A stretch of 13,989 nt of DNA from Methanomethylicus sp964513415 (GTDB taxonomy: Archaea > Thermoproteota > Methanomethylicia > Methanomethylicales > Methanomethylicaceae), in assembly GCA_964513415.1 (NCBI GenBank), contig CAZEMX010000040.1, positions 1-13,989 of the forward strand. The letters run 5' to 3'. The first letter of the stretch is position 1. Each line of letters begins with the position of its first letter. This document shows positions 1 to 6,711 of the stretch, in pieces. The translations under genes and the position numbers were made by a program. The notes beneath the pieces were generated by a model. It searched no databases, was not told the DNA's origin, and saw only the letters and a list, made by a program, of their open reading frames with translations.

Positions 1-500
1 CGATGTCTGATCTATTCCATGGGGATGTGTCAGATGACTTTCGAGACCGTGTGTTTGATGTGATGGAGGTATGCACATGGCATACCTTTCAGCTGTTGAC
101 GAAGCGATATGCGATTGCTGAATTGTACTTGAAGAAGCGATATACCGGGAAGGTTGTTCCTTCTCATGTTTGGATTGGTTTAAGTGCGTGGGATAGTCGG
201 TCGAGTGTTGAGGCTCAAGGGGTTTTGATGCGGATGACGGTGAGAACCCGGTTTCTGTCCATGGAACCGTTATTGGGTCCTGCGCGGGTAATAGAACCGA
301 TTGAATGGGTAATTATTGGAGGAGAGTCTGGACCGAATGCGCGACGGATGGACGAGGCTTGGGTCAGGACCATCGTTGCGGATTGTAAAAGGCTTAATAT
401 ACCTGTGTTTTACAAGCAGAAGGTGGTGAATGGAAAGAAGATTTCCATGCCGGAACTCGACGGCAGGACCTATGGAGAGCGTCCTAGGTTCTTGGATTAG
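1..500 (+). CDS. DUF5131 (phage Gp37/Gp68 family) protein, 5'-truncated by the window edge
   Basis: The visible part encodes 165 residues. The first in-frame ATG (position 3) is probably internal. It begins MSDLFHGDVSDDF, a segment normally in the middle of DUF5131 proteins, and the two bases before it are consistent with the end of a serine codon, as in the usual NSMSDLFH context. Further family landmarks are VWIGLS (about residue 57), FLSMEPLLGP (about 84), WVIIGGESGPNARRM (about 102) and the KQK-containing C-terminal segment. Full-length family members carry an N-terminal three-cysteine motif resembling a radical-SAM cluster site, which would lie outside this window. The family is common in phages and other mobile elements, often near a 'three-Cys-motif partner' gene. 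Its biochemical role is not settled. By eye the gene is richer in G and T than the structural genes downstream, and a terminator follows immediately, so it probably belongs to a different transcription unit. Confidence 0.9.
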   Translation, partial: MSDLFHGDVSDDFRDRVFDVMEVCTWHTFQLLTKRYAIAELYLKKRYTGKVVPSHVWIGLSAWDSRSSVEAQGVLMRMTVRTRFLSMEPLLGPARVIEPIEWVIIGGESGPNARRMDEAWVRTIVADCKRLNIPVFYKQKVVNGKKISMPELDGRTYGERPRFLD

Positions 501-504
501 GATT

Positions 505-529
505 AGGCCCCATATGGGGTTTTTTGTTT
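505..529 (+). terminator. Rho-independent terminator after the DUF5131 gene
   Basis: CCCC (508-511), an ATAT loop and GGGG (516-519) form a hairpin. Two G-T pairs and one A-T pair extend it to seven pairs. A T-rich tract (520-529, interrupted by one G) follows at once. It lies directly after the stop codon at 500 and before the next ribosome site, the expected place for an intrinsic terminator. Confidence 0.8.
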
Positions 530-550
530 ACAGAGTAAAGGAGAAAGAAA

Positions 551-766
551 ATGGGTATTGATGAATATGCCATGGCGTTGCATGATGCGATCAATCGGCT
601 CCCTCGATCTTGGGGTGAGCTGCTGGCAGAGCCTAGTGATGGGGCTGATATCTCCGCAAAGTCGGCGATTGCCAAAGGGTCGGAACAAGTGGAGGCATCA
701 CAACGCGCAAGTGCGGACGTGGATATACCTGCACCGTCTGGCCTGGCGCTCGTCGCGAATATTTAA
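551..766 (+). CDS. Small hypothetical phage protein (71 aa)
   Basis: I do not recognise this protein. It is 71 residues long and acidic in its first half (MGIDEY..., WGELLAEPSDGAD). An alanine/serine-rich second half follows, with a short hydrophobic end (SGLALVANI). No membrane segment or cysteine is seen. The start is supported by a strong SD (AAAGGAG at 537-543) eight bases upstream of the ATG. The next gene follows after 15 bases with its own SD, which suggests a two-gene unit. An overlapping frame starting at 558 is longer but has no ribosome site and runs into the next gene, so I prefer this frame. The gene lies just behind a terminator, so a promoter is expected within or just upstream of 530-550, but I cannot point to a convincing one. 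Confidence 0.7.
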   Translation: MGIDEYAMALHDAINRLPRSWGELLAEPSDGADISAKSAIAKGSEQVEASQRASADVDIPAPSGLALVANI

Positions 767-781
767 CGAAAGGATGAAGTC

Positions 782-1237
782 ATGTCATTTCTTGTTACAG
801 ATAGCAAAAGTGTTTCGATGCAACAGTGGTGGGCGTTCTGGCAAAAGGAATGCGGGACGCACGCCCATATAGTTGTCTCCCACCCAACGCGGGGCTATGT
901 TGGGGTGATTCGGGTCGAAGAAAGCCCTATTCCAGGAGATGACCGGATAATAAAAATTGTCAGCCCTCAAGGCTCTGTTGAGATCGTAATTCATTTCGAC
1001 GGGGATATCCGAATCATTAGAATCAATGGGGTCGAGACACCTGATTCGTGGAAGGAATATGAAAACGCTGTCAGGAATTGGCCCAACGTATGCAGGGCCG
1101 AAGCAGTCAAGGAGGTCATCGACAAAGCCGTGATGGAGCGATACGAAAAGGGGGAAAGAATGAGCCAGGAGGAGATAGAGAGGCTCAGTCAGGAGACTTG
1201 GGACGATCTGTTGAAGAAGGAACAGGGCGAGGGTTAA
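782..1237 (+). CDS. Hypothetical protein (151 aa) with beta-rich core and charged C-terminal helix
   Basis: No family is recognised. The N-terminal part (residues 12-25) is tryptophan-rich (QQWWAFWQKECG). Residues 28-85 alternate hydrophobic and polar residues (IVVSHP, YVGVIRV, IIKIVSP, VEIVIHFDGDIRIIRING), as in a small beta-sandwich or barrel. Residues 105-150 are highly charged and probably helical (EAVKEVIDKAVMERYEKGE, EEIERLSQETWDDLLKKE). The ATG is preceded by AAAGGA at 769-774, seven bases away. It is co-directional with the 71-residue gene upstream and is followed by a strong palindrome (1265-1290) that may end or separate this unit from the tail genes. It could be a small virion or accessory protein, but no function can be assigned. 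Confidence 0.75.
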   Translation: MSFLVTDSKSVSMQQWWAFWQKECGTHAHIVVSHPTRGYVGVIRVEESPIPGDDRIIKIVSPQGSVEIVIHFDGDIRIIRINGVETPDSWKEYENAVRNWPNVCRAEAVKEVIDKAVMERYEKGERMSQEEIERLSQETWDDLLKKEQGEG

Positions 1238-1264
1238 GACCGGAATCACGCCTGTGTCTTGTTC

Positions 1265-1290
1265 GGGTAGCGCCAACGTTGGCGCTACCC
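1265..1290. repeat. Perfect 26-bp palindrome in the leader of the structural operon
   Basis: The 13-base half GGGTAGCGCCAAC is followed exactly by its reverse complement, with no mismatch. As RNA it would fold into an 11-bp, GC-rich stem with an ACGU loop. No T-run follows (the next bases are TATATCAGGGG), so it is not a textbook intrinsic terminator. It lies 27 bases after the stop of the 151-residue gene and 112 bases before the first tail gene. A protein-binding dyad, a transcript 3'-end hairpin or an RNA processing site are all possible. Its central CCAACGTTGG also occurs at 12699-12708. Confidence 0.85.
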
Positions 1291-1335
1291 TATATCAGGG
1301 GAAAGGAACCGACTCTAACCCATACCGCTTCCCTT

Positions 1336-1372
1336 GAGAATGCCCCGGTCCTGATCAGATCTGGGCATTCTC
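1336..1372 (+). promoter_or_regulatory. Stem-loop upstream of the tail hub gene
   Basis: GAGAATGCCC (1336-1345) pairs perfectly with GGGCATTCTC (1363-1372), giving a 10-bp stem around a 17-base loop that contains TGATCA. It ends 14 bases before the SD of the gene starting at 1403. No T-tract follows. It could act in an attenuator or leader structure, protect the 5' end of the mRNA, or bind a regulator. The pairing is seen directly. The role is inference. Confidence 0.6.
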
Positions 1373-1373
1373 G

Positions 1374-1394
1374 CTATATCGGGGATAAAGGAGG
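1374..1394 (+). promoter_or_regulatory. Ribosome binding site that fixes a GTG start, within a repeated leader motif
   Basis: AAAGGAGG at 1387-1394 is a near-complete SD eight bases before the GTG at 1403, and it decides that start. It sits in CTATATC-GGGGATAAAGGAGG (1374-1394). A close copy, CTATATC-AGGGGAAAGGA, lies at 1290-1307 right behind the 26-bp palindrome but has no start codon suitably placed after it. Confidence 0.75.
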
Positions 1395-1402
1395 GGCGCA
1401 AC

Positions 1403-2320
1403 GTGCGAATCCTGACCCCCGAAGTCACCACTGATCTCAAACGGACCTTCAATTCCCCGGTCCTCTTCATGCATTTGTGGCTCGATCCAGACGATAGCAA
1501 CCCTGGAGCCGATCCCGATTACCGGTTTGTATGCCACGACAGGGCCTTGGAATTGGCCGGGATCGTGTACCAGAAACTCGGTTTCGCGCTGGGGACCGTT
1601 GATCAGAGCCTCGCAAAGACATACCCGGAGTCCATCCAGCTAGCCATTGTATCGACACCCGACATGACCAGCCCAATTCCCCTGGCGGACCTGGCGTCGA
1701 GAGGCAGGTTAATAGGTTCGAGGATCAAGGTCTTCCTGGTAACCTTGCATCGCCTGGATTCGTGCCTCCATGCCATGACGAGAATCGATGCAAGGGTCGA
1801 TGGCGTGGCCTTCGAGGGTCAAGGCGCTATACTCAGTCTAGCGTCACAAAGTTTGATGCGACGCACCGAACTACCGCGCCGGTGTCTCGGCCCCCAATGC
1901 CAGTGGCAATTCGGTGGGCCGGGTTGTGGAGTGGATGTGAGCACGTATCAGGTAACGATCACCGCTGAAGCAGGATCTACCCCATTCAGGATTATTGACA
2001 CGACCGCATTGGACCTTACCGCGCTGGCCAATGGGGCAAATCATTTCATGGGCGGGTACGTGCAAGTGGTCAGCGGAGATTACAAGAACGTCTCTGCCCC
2101 CATCTTTAAGTTCAACACCGCAATCCGGGCGCTTGAACTTCAAATCCCGATCGACATGCCAACGTCGGAAATTGTAGGAACTCAATTCTATGCCGTTCCG
2201 GGCTGCCTACACCATCCGATGGACTGCGAGATACGGTACCACAACCTCGACAATGAAGGTGGGTTCCATATGACACCACGGGCCGCGCACCTCAAGAATC
2301 CGGGGGATTATAGAGTCTAA
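1403..2320 (+). CDS. Tail hub / tail assembly protein, BR0599-DUF2163 family (lambda gpL-like)
   Basis: The protein has 305 residues. It probably forms the hub that joins the tail tube to the tip complex, as do the gene transfer agent hub protein and lambda gpL. The N-terminal 150 residues resemble DUF2163 (FNSPVLFMHLWLD, then VDQSLAKTYPESIQLAIVSTP). The C-terminal half has the BR0599 signature: C161, C166-QWQFGGPG-C175-GVD, then C268-LHHPMD-C275 followed by EIRYHNLDNEGGF. This matches the C...RFxNxxxFGGFP ending of gpL-type proteins. In gpL such cysteines hold an iron-sulfur cluster, so a cluster here is plausible but inferred. The start is GTG at 1403, supported by an excellent SD. The stop overlaps the next ATG by one base (TAATG), so translation of hub and tip is coupled. 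Hub and tip genes are also neighbours in lambda-like phages and gene transfer agents, but a peptidase gene usually found near them is absent here. Confidence 0.85.
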   Translation: MRILTPEVTTDLKRTFNSPVLFMHLWLDPDDSNPGADPDYRFVCHDRALELAGIVYQKLGFALGTVDQSLAKTYPESIQLAIVSTPDMTSPIPLADLASRGRLIGSRIKVFLVTLHRLDSCLHAMTRIDARVDGVAFEGQGAILSLASQSLMRRTELPRRCLGPQCQWQFGGPGCGVDVSTYQVTITAEAGSTPFRIIDTTALDLTALANGANHFMGGYVQVVSGDYKNVSAPIFKFNTAIRALELQIPIDMPTSEIVGTQFYAVPGCLHHPMDCEIRYHNLDNEGGFHMTPRAAHLKNPGDYRV

Positions 2321-5300
2321 TGCCTTTCCCCTTCGTCGTCTCGGCGATCATTTCAGTCGCAAAGTTCCTCTTTTCAGGGACTGGCGCTTTTCTACTAACC
2401 CTCGGTTTCACGGCCTACAACCTCTTAAACCCGCCGAAGGTTCGGCAGGACGGGTTCAAGAACTCGACGTTCCAGGACCTCGGGTATAACCCGGTGGGCC
2501 GGAACGTGTGTCTGCCCCTCGTTATCGGGAGGCAAATTGTGTATCCACCACTATGTGCGATCGGCAAGACGTGGAACGCGCAACGAATCAAGGGTGTGGT
2601 TGACGTGGCGGAAGGGGACGACAAGGCAGGGCGTATGTTTGTCACGATCTACTACGCGAAAGCGGCGTGGGCGCTCGCCGAAGGCAAGATTACTGGCGTG
2701 GACGGGTGTTGGCTCAACGATTTCGACATGGCCGACTATGAGGTTTTGCCTGGGGCTGGCGAATTGTTCCCCGTCGCCGGCGTGCCAAAGGACGAGTCGG
2801 GCTGGTACGTAGTCCCTGGCACGGCGACACAGGAGCGGGCCGCCGAGATTGTGGAGGCCGATTACGCGAGATCTGTCCCGTTCAGACACACAGCGCTCCT
2901 GATTTTTTCCGGCGAACTCGGCCAAATGAATAGACTCCCCACGGTCGCGGCGGAAGTGGTGGCCGATGTCGAGCAAATCTATGAGTTGAGCGGAGCGGTT
3001 GACCCTAGTGTTGCCGGAGAGGTCATTGGCGACTGGTTCGGTTACGACGAAGAGACGGGGTACATTTGGTGCACCGTGGGGACCGGATCGAGCCGGACGA
3101 AAAAGGGCCTCGTGATGTTCGACCGTTTCGGCAGCGCTCCGATCTATACCGATCCACCAGCGACGATGGGTGACCAGGCCGCGTTTGCTTTGTATTGGGG
3201 CTATGTGGATAAGGTCCTCATGGTGAGCACTATCATTGACGGGAAACGGTTCTTTGCGGATGGAAGGGCGGGGTACGGGGAGAGAAGCGATTGGACGCTT
3301 ACGGAAGGCCCGGTCCTATCTGCAGAGCCTATCGGGGCCTGGGCCTTCGATCCATACGAAGGGGTTTTGTTCCTATACTTTAGTGCCAGCAAGAAGATCC
3401 TGGCCTGGGACGTGGACTCAGGCAAGTTCTCGACCCTGGACGTGTCGGGGCAGATTGTGGACTTGTCCTCACTGGCAGGTCTATTCTTCGATCACGAGTA
3501 CAAGCGACTTGCCATCGCGTATATTGACACCGGCGAGTATCTCCAGCATGTCGATATCGAGATCGAGGAATCGGACGGGGCCTGGTCCATTACGAGCACA
3601 AGAACAACACAACTTGACCCGCTGATTCTGTGGGGAATTGCGGGCGCAAGCCTTGCGCCAGCTGGACTTGGCAGGCTCGGCGAGGTATGGCAAATCTTCG
3701 ACACCACGAGCAGGACCCAATTACTCTACACGACAACGGACGAGGACGGTGTCGTCGTGGGACCCACAGCGGATTACCAGTTCACCGATGGGGCTGGAAC
3801 GAGAGACGCTACAGATATCCTCACCCGTGCGCAAATCCTCGCCGGGATCACGGATGCGGACGAGCCGTATCTCAACGCGCCTACTGACGCTTGGTTCGAT
3901 CATCGGACCGGATACCTTTGGATTCGCGATACCACGGTGGAAGGCGCGTGGATCTTCATGTACACCAGATTCGGAGGAGAGGACTGTTCGTTTATCGGCC
4001 CTACCGGATACCGGCTCCGGATCTTCACGCGGGAAGGGTCCCCGGCTGGTGCGGTGTGGCTACTCAAGAACCACGCGAGGCTCGGCGAGGGAGTGCATAA
4101 AAATTCGCTCGATCTCCGATCTTTCGAGGCGGCTGAGGGCTGGTACTCGGAACTCGTCCAGGTGGGCAGCGGGGCATTTGCTTTCTTCGAATGCAGATCC
4201 AGAGTCGATATGCTCATTGACTCTCTCGACGATTCGAGCACATACATTGACGAGGCGTGTTCCGGGTGTGGGAGTCGCCTCATGGAGTTTGACGGTAAGC
4301 TCATGCTCTATGTGCGTCGCCCCGCTCGACGCTATTTGTGCACGATCACGGACGACGACTTGGTGGATGGCGATCTCGCCTACTCGTACCGGGGCCTCAC
4401 TTCGAGACCGGCCAATGTGGTACGGGTCGAGTTCCAGAACCGGGAAGGCGAGAGTGATCTGGCCTTGCCGTGGAGATCGGATGTCGTTGAAGCCGAATGG
4501 CCCCAGGACGCCGATCTCGTCCGGGGCACTCGCACCGTTCACACGGTGCGGAGCCGGGTCACCATTGACCGTTCGGTAGCGTACCGTATCGCCCGTCAAT
4601 CCTTATTATCGGACCACTTCGAGAAATTGTCCGTAGAGTTTACAGCGGTTGGATTGCTCCAACTCGCAGCGCCTGGAGATCACTTCAGGCTTCGTCTCGC
4701 CTCCATTCCGAATTGTACCGATAAACCGATGCGGATTGAGGAAATCCAGGACACGGGTCTAACGCTCAAAGTGCTTGCGATGGAACACGCCGATGATGCC
4801 TATCGGAACCTTACAATGCGCCAGCAGCAAACGGACGTGTACCCGCAAACGCTCGGCGATTACGGGGCTTATGAAGACGCCGGTTCGGATGGATTTACAC
4901 AATCGTTCACGCCCTGGCCCGCGAGGGCTGTCGCGATTGACCGGCCCGGTGAAGGGCGAGGCGTGGTCCAGTTTCTCTACTCTAGGGGCATCTACGACCG
5001 GCATTTGCTTGATATTTCGATTGAGAGCTCGGACGGGCGCGACACGTCTGGGTTTGTCCGGTTCACACCGTCGGCCCACTTACTCGAGACCGTTTCGGTC
5101 AACGCCACAACGATCAAGATTTCAATGGGGAGCCTCATGCACGACGGATCAAGAGGCGAGACTTTTGTCGAAGGAACATCCGGGTACTTGTGGATTGCCA
5201 GCTATGCGGATGCGATGTCAGGTCTAGAAATTGTGCGGTCCGTTTCGAACGTGGAGGCTGTCTATTATGGCAATTTCCGTGTCGAGGAAGTGGGCGGCGA

Positions 5301-6711
5301 AAAAATCGGAGTCTTCGAGAATTGCGTGAGGGGTAGACTCGGTACGAAAGCGCTGCCTCATGCACCGGTGACGATCGATGGGTCGATCCGGAAAATTGAA
5401 GATCGCAGCTTCGATCCTGTGTCGTGGCAAACCAATTACAAGCGCGTGTGGGGGGAGGGCGATAAGCGCACGGGCGAGAATAACACGAGTTACCTCTACG
5501 TTGGGGCAAATCAGAGATTCAACGAAATCGTTATTCCAGGCATTCACCGCGGAGACCCGTTGTACCGGATCCACATGAACCAGTTCGAGTACAGTACGGG
5601 CGAGGTCGATGAACACGGCGACACGATATGGAAACGCGGCGTCGGGCTATGCGATGAAACCGAGGATTGTATGAATTTACCCGTCAGTAACGACGAGCGT
5701 CGCATCATTACGTTAGAGGCGGGTAAAGACTGGAACTCGGTAGACGTTGACGGGGAAGGGAAGTACTGGGTCAGGTTTGAGAAAACCATCCAAATCCCGC
5801 ATACGCGGCATTATTATGGCGAAGAACAAATCCCATGGTGCGGGTATAACGCCTGGACCTTACGCCAGTGCCCCATCCTATACAAGTGGGTTGATAACCC
5901 GTCCTGTTGGGCCTACCCTCGTGAGGCGTATCGAAAATCGCTCCGCTTTTCGGTCCACGGAATCTCGAGGAATTGTCGTAGGAGCGACGAGAACTCCACA
6001 CCCATCATCGCATTGGATGTTGCAATAGATTTTGGCGACACGTCTACCTATAGTGGAGGAATGAAGGTGTCAGGTGATCCATCGATCATCCGGTATCCAA
6101 GAAAGGGAGACCCGCTCTACGTTGACTCGGCGGGAAATCTTGTTGCCCTCCACGTGGACAATGCGGAAGGTACGTCGGTTTCTGGTTTTATAGGGTTCGC
6201 CTCTCAGGACATGACACCAGATGAAGGAGCGGCTGGCAAGATCGAGGTCGGCGGGACAATCCACAACGCGGACTGGGCCTCCATGAATGACGGGGTTGGT
6301 CTAACTCCAGGCGCGAAAGTTTACGCCGATTTTACGGCTAAGCGACTTACGCAAACTCTGCCGTCTGGTCCCCATGCCATGGTTGGATACGCGACCGGAA
6401 CCACCGAAATCCAGGTGGCCCCGCTCGGAGATCTAGGCTCGAGCGGAACAATGAGCTGGGAATATGAAGTTCTCACGAGCGATAGCGTGGACCAGATTCC
6501 CCATTATGCCCTCTCACACAAGGCGGCGGAGAAACCCATATTCATTTTTGTCGGTGGGGTACTCCAGAGACAGGGAACAGGCGATCCAACCGCGATTGAC
6601 AACACGGTTTATGGTTTCGTCATGGACGGGGATAGGCGCGGTCTAACTCTCACCTGGGAACCGGACATAGATACGGGTGTGCTCGCGATCTATTTGGTGG
6701 AGGAAGTCTGA
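2320..6711 (+). CDS. Large tail tip / host-specificity protein (lambda J-like) with an internal propeller-like insertion
   Basis: At 1463 residues, this is the likely central tip protein that closes the tail and contacts the host. A hydrophobic N-terminus (residues 5-35) precedes a region typical of tip proteins: GYNPVGRNVCLPLVIGRQIV (55-74, the usual 'RVYG'-like stretch), then WALAEGKITGVDGCWLND. Residues 605-830 match the Phage-tail_3/J-like core: WYSELVQ, ECRSRVDMLIDSL, LMEFDGKLMLYVRR, a SRPANVVRVEFQNRE turn, DRSVAYRIARQSLLSD and LLQLAAPGDHFRLR. Between them, about 230-590 hold four blade-like repeats (see findings). Residues 850-1225 look beta-rich, with cysteines at 1111, 1117, 1174, 1184, 1196 and 1219. 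Residues 1250-1370 resemble the small barrel common in phage fibres (RKGDPLYVDSAGNLV, SGFIGFASQ, LTPGAKVYADFTAKRLTQT, MVGYATGTTEIQVAPL). The last 60 residues (PIFIFVGGVLQ ... LTLTWEPDIDTGVLAIYLVEEV) resemble C-terminal fibre modules. The ATG overlaps the hub stop by one base. Confidence 0.85.
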   Translation: MPFPFVVSAIISVAKFLFSGTGAFLLTLGFTAYNLLNPPKVRQDGFKNSTFQDLGYNPVGRNVCLPLVIGRQIVYPPLCAIGKTWNAQRIKGVVDVAEGDDKAGRMFVTIYYAKAAWALAEGKITGVDGCWLNDFDMADYEVLPGAGELFPVAGVPKDESGWYVVPGTATQERAAEIVEADYARSVPFRHTALLIFSGELGQMNRLPTVAAEVVADVEQIYELSGAVDPSVAGEVIGDWFGYDEETGYIWCTVGTGSSRTKKGLVMFDRFGSAPIYTDPPATMGDQAAFALYWGYVDKVLMVSTIIDGKRFFADGRAGYGERSDWTLTEGPVLSAEPIGAWAFDPYEGVLFLYFSASKKILAWDVDSGKFSTLDVSGQIVDLSSLAGLFFDHEYKRLAIAYIDTGEYLQHVDIEIEESDGAWSITSTRTTQLDPLILWGIAGASLAPAGLGRLGEVWQIFDTTSRTQLLYTTTDEDGVVVGPTADYQFTDGAGTRDATDILTRAQILAGITDADEPYLNAPTDAWFDHRTGYLWIRDTTVEGAWIFMYTRFGGEDCSFIGPTGYRLRIFTREGSPAGAVWLLKNHARLGEGVHKNSLDLRSFEAAEGWYSELVQVGSGAFAFFECRSRVDMLIDSLDDSSTYIDEACSGCGSRLMEFDGKLMLYVRRPARRYLCTITDDDLVDGDLAYSYRGLTSRPANVVRVEFQNREGESDLALPWRSDVVEAEWPQDADLVRGTRTVHTVRSRVTIDRSVAYRIARQSLLSDHFEKLSVEFTAVGLLQLAAPGDHFRLRLASIPNCTDKPMRIEEIQDTGLTLKVLAMEHADDAYRNLTMRQQQTDVYPQTLGDYGAYEDAGSDGFTQSFTPWPARAVAIDRPGEGRGVVQFLYSRGIYDRHLLDISIESSDGRDTSGFVRFTPSAHLLETVSVNATTIKISMGSLMHDGSRGETFVEGTSGYLWIASYADAMSGLEIVRSVSNVEAVYYGNFRVEEVGGEKIGVFENCVRGRLGTKALPHAPVTIDGSIRKIEDRSFDPVSWQTNYKRVWGEGDKRTGENNTSYLYVGANQRFNEIVIPGIHRGDPLYRIHMNQFEYSTGEVDEHGDTIWKRGVGLCDETEDCMNLPVSNDERRIITLEAGKDWNSVDVDGEGKYWVRFEKTIQIPHTRHYYGEEQIPWCGYNAWTLRQCPILYKWVDNPSCWAYPREAYRKSLRFSVHGISRNCRRSDENSTPIIALDVAIDFGDTSTYSGGMKVSGDPSIIRYPRKGDPLYVDSAGNLVALHVDNAEGTSVSGFIGFASQDMTPDEGAAGKIEVGGTIHNADWASMNDGVGLTPGAKVYADFTAKRLTQTLPSGPHAMVGYATGTTEIQVAPLGDLGSSGTMSWEYEVLTSDSVDQIPHYALSHKAAEKPIFIFVGGVLQRQGTGDPTAIDNTVYGFVMDGDRRGLTLTWEPDIDTGVLAIYLVEEV

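Noticed and set aside
558..872. An alternative frame overlapping the 71-residue gene and the next gene
   Set aside because: No SD at a proper distance, it crosses the start of the 151-residue gene, and its composition (rich in R, W, C and M) is typical of a non-coding frame.
551..1237. Either of the two small genes as the small terminase subunit
   Set aside because: Neither shows a helix-turn-helix or coiled-coil oligomerisation pattern, and they lie more than 5 kb from TerL.
1334..1362. Sigma70-type promoter TTGAGA ... AGATCT
   Set aside because: The spacing is right, but the -10 hexamer matches poorly and both boxes overlap the 10-bp stem-loop, so I do not call a promoter.
3638..4579. A 313-codon open frame on the + strand inside the tail tip gene
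   Set aside because: It lies wholly within a well-supported 1463-residue gene in another frame, has no ribosome site and encodes an arginine/serine-rich sequence without domain features, typical of an out-of-frame shadow.
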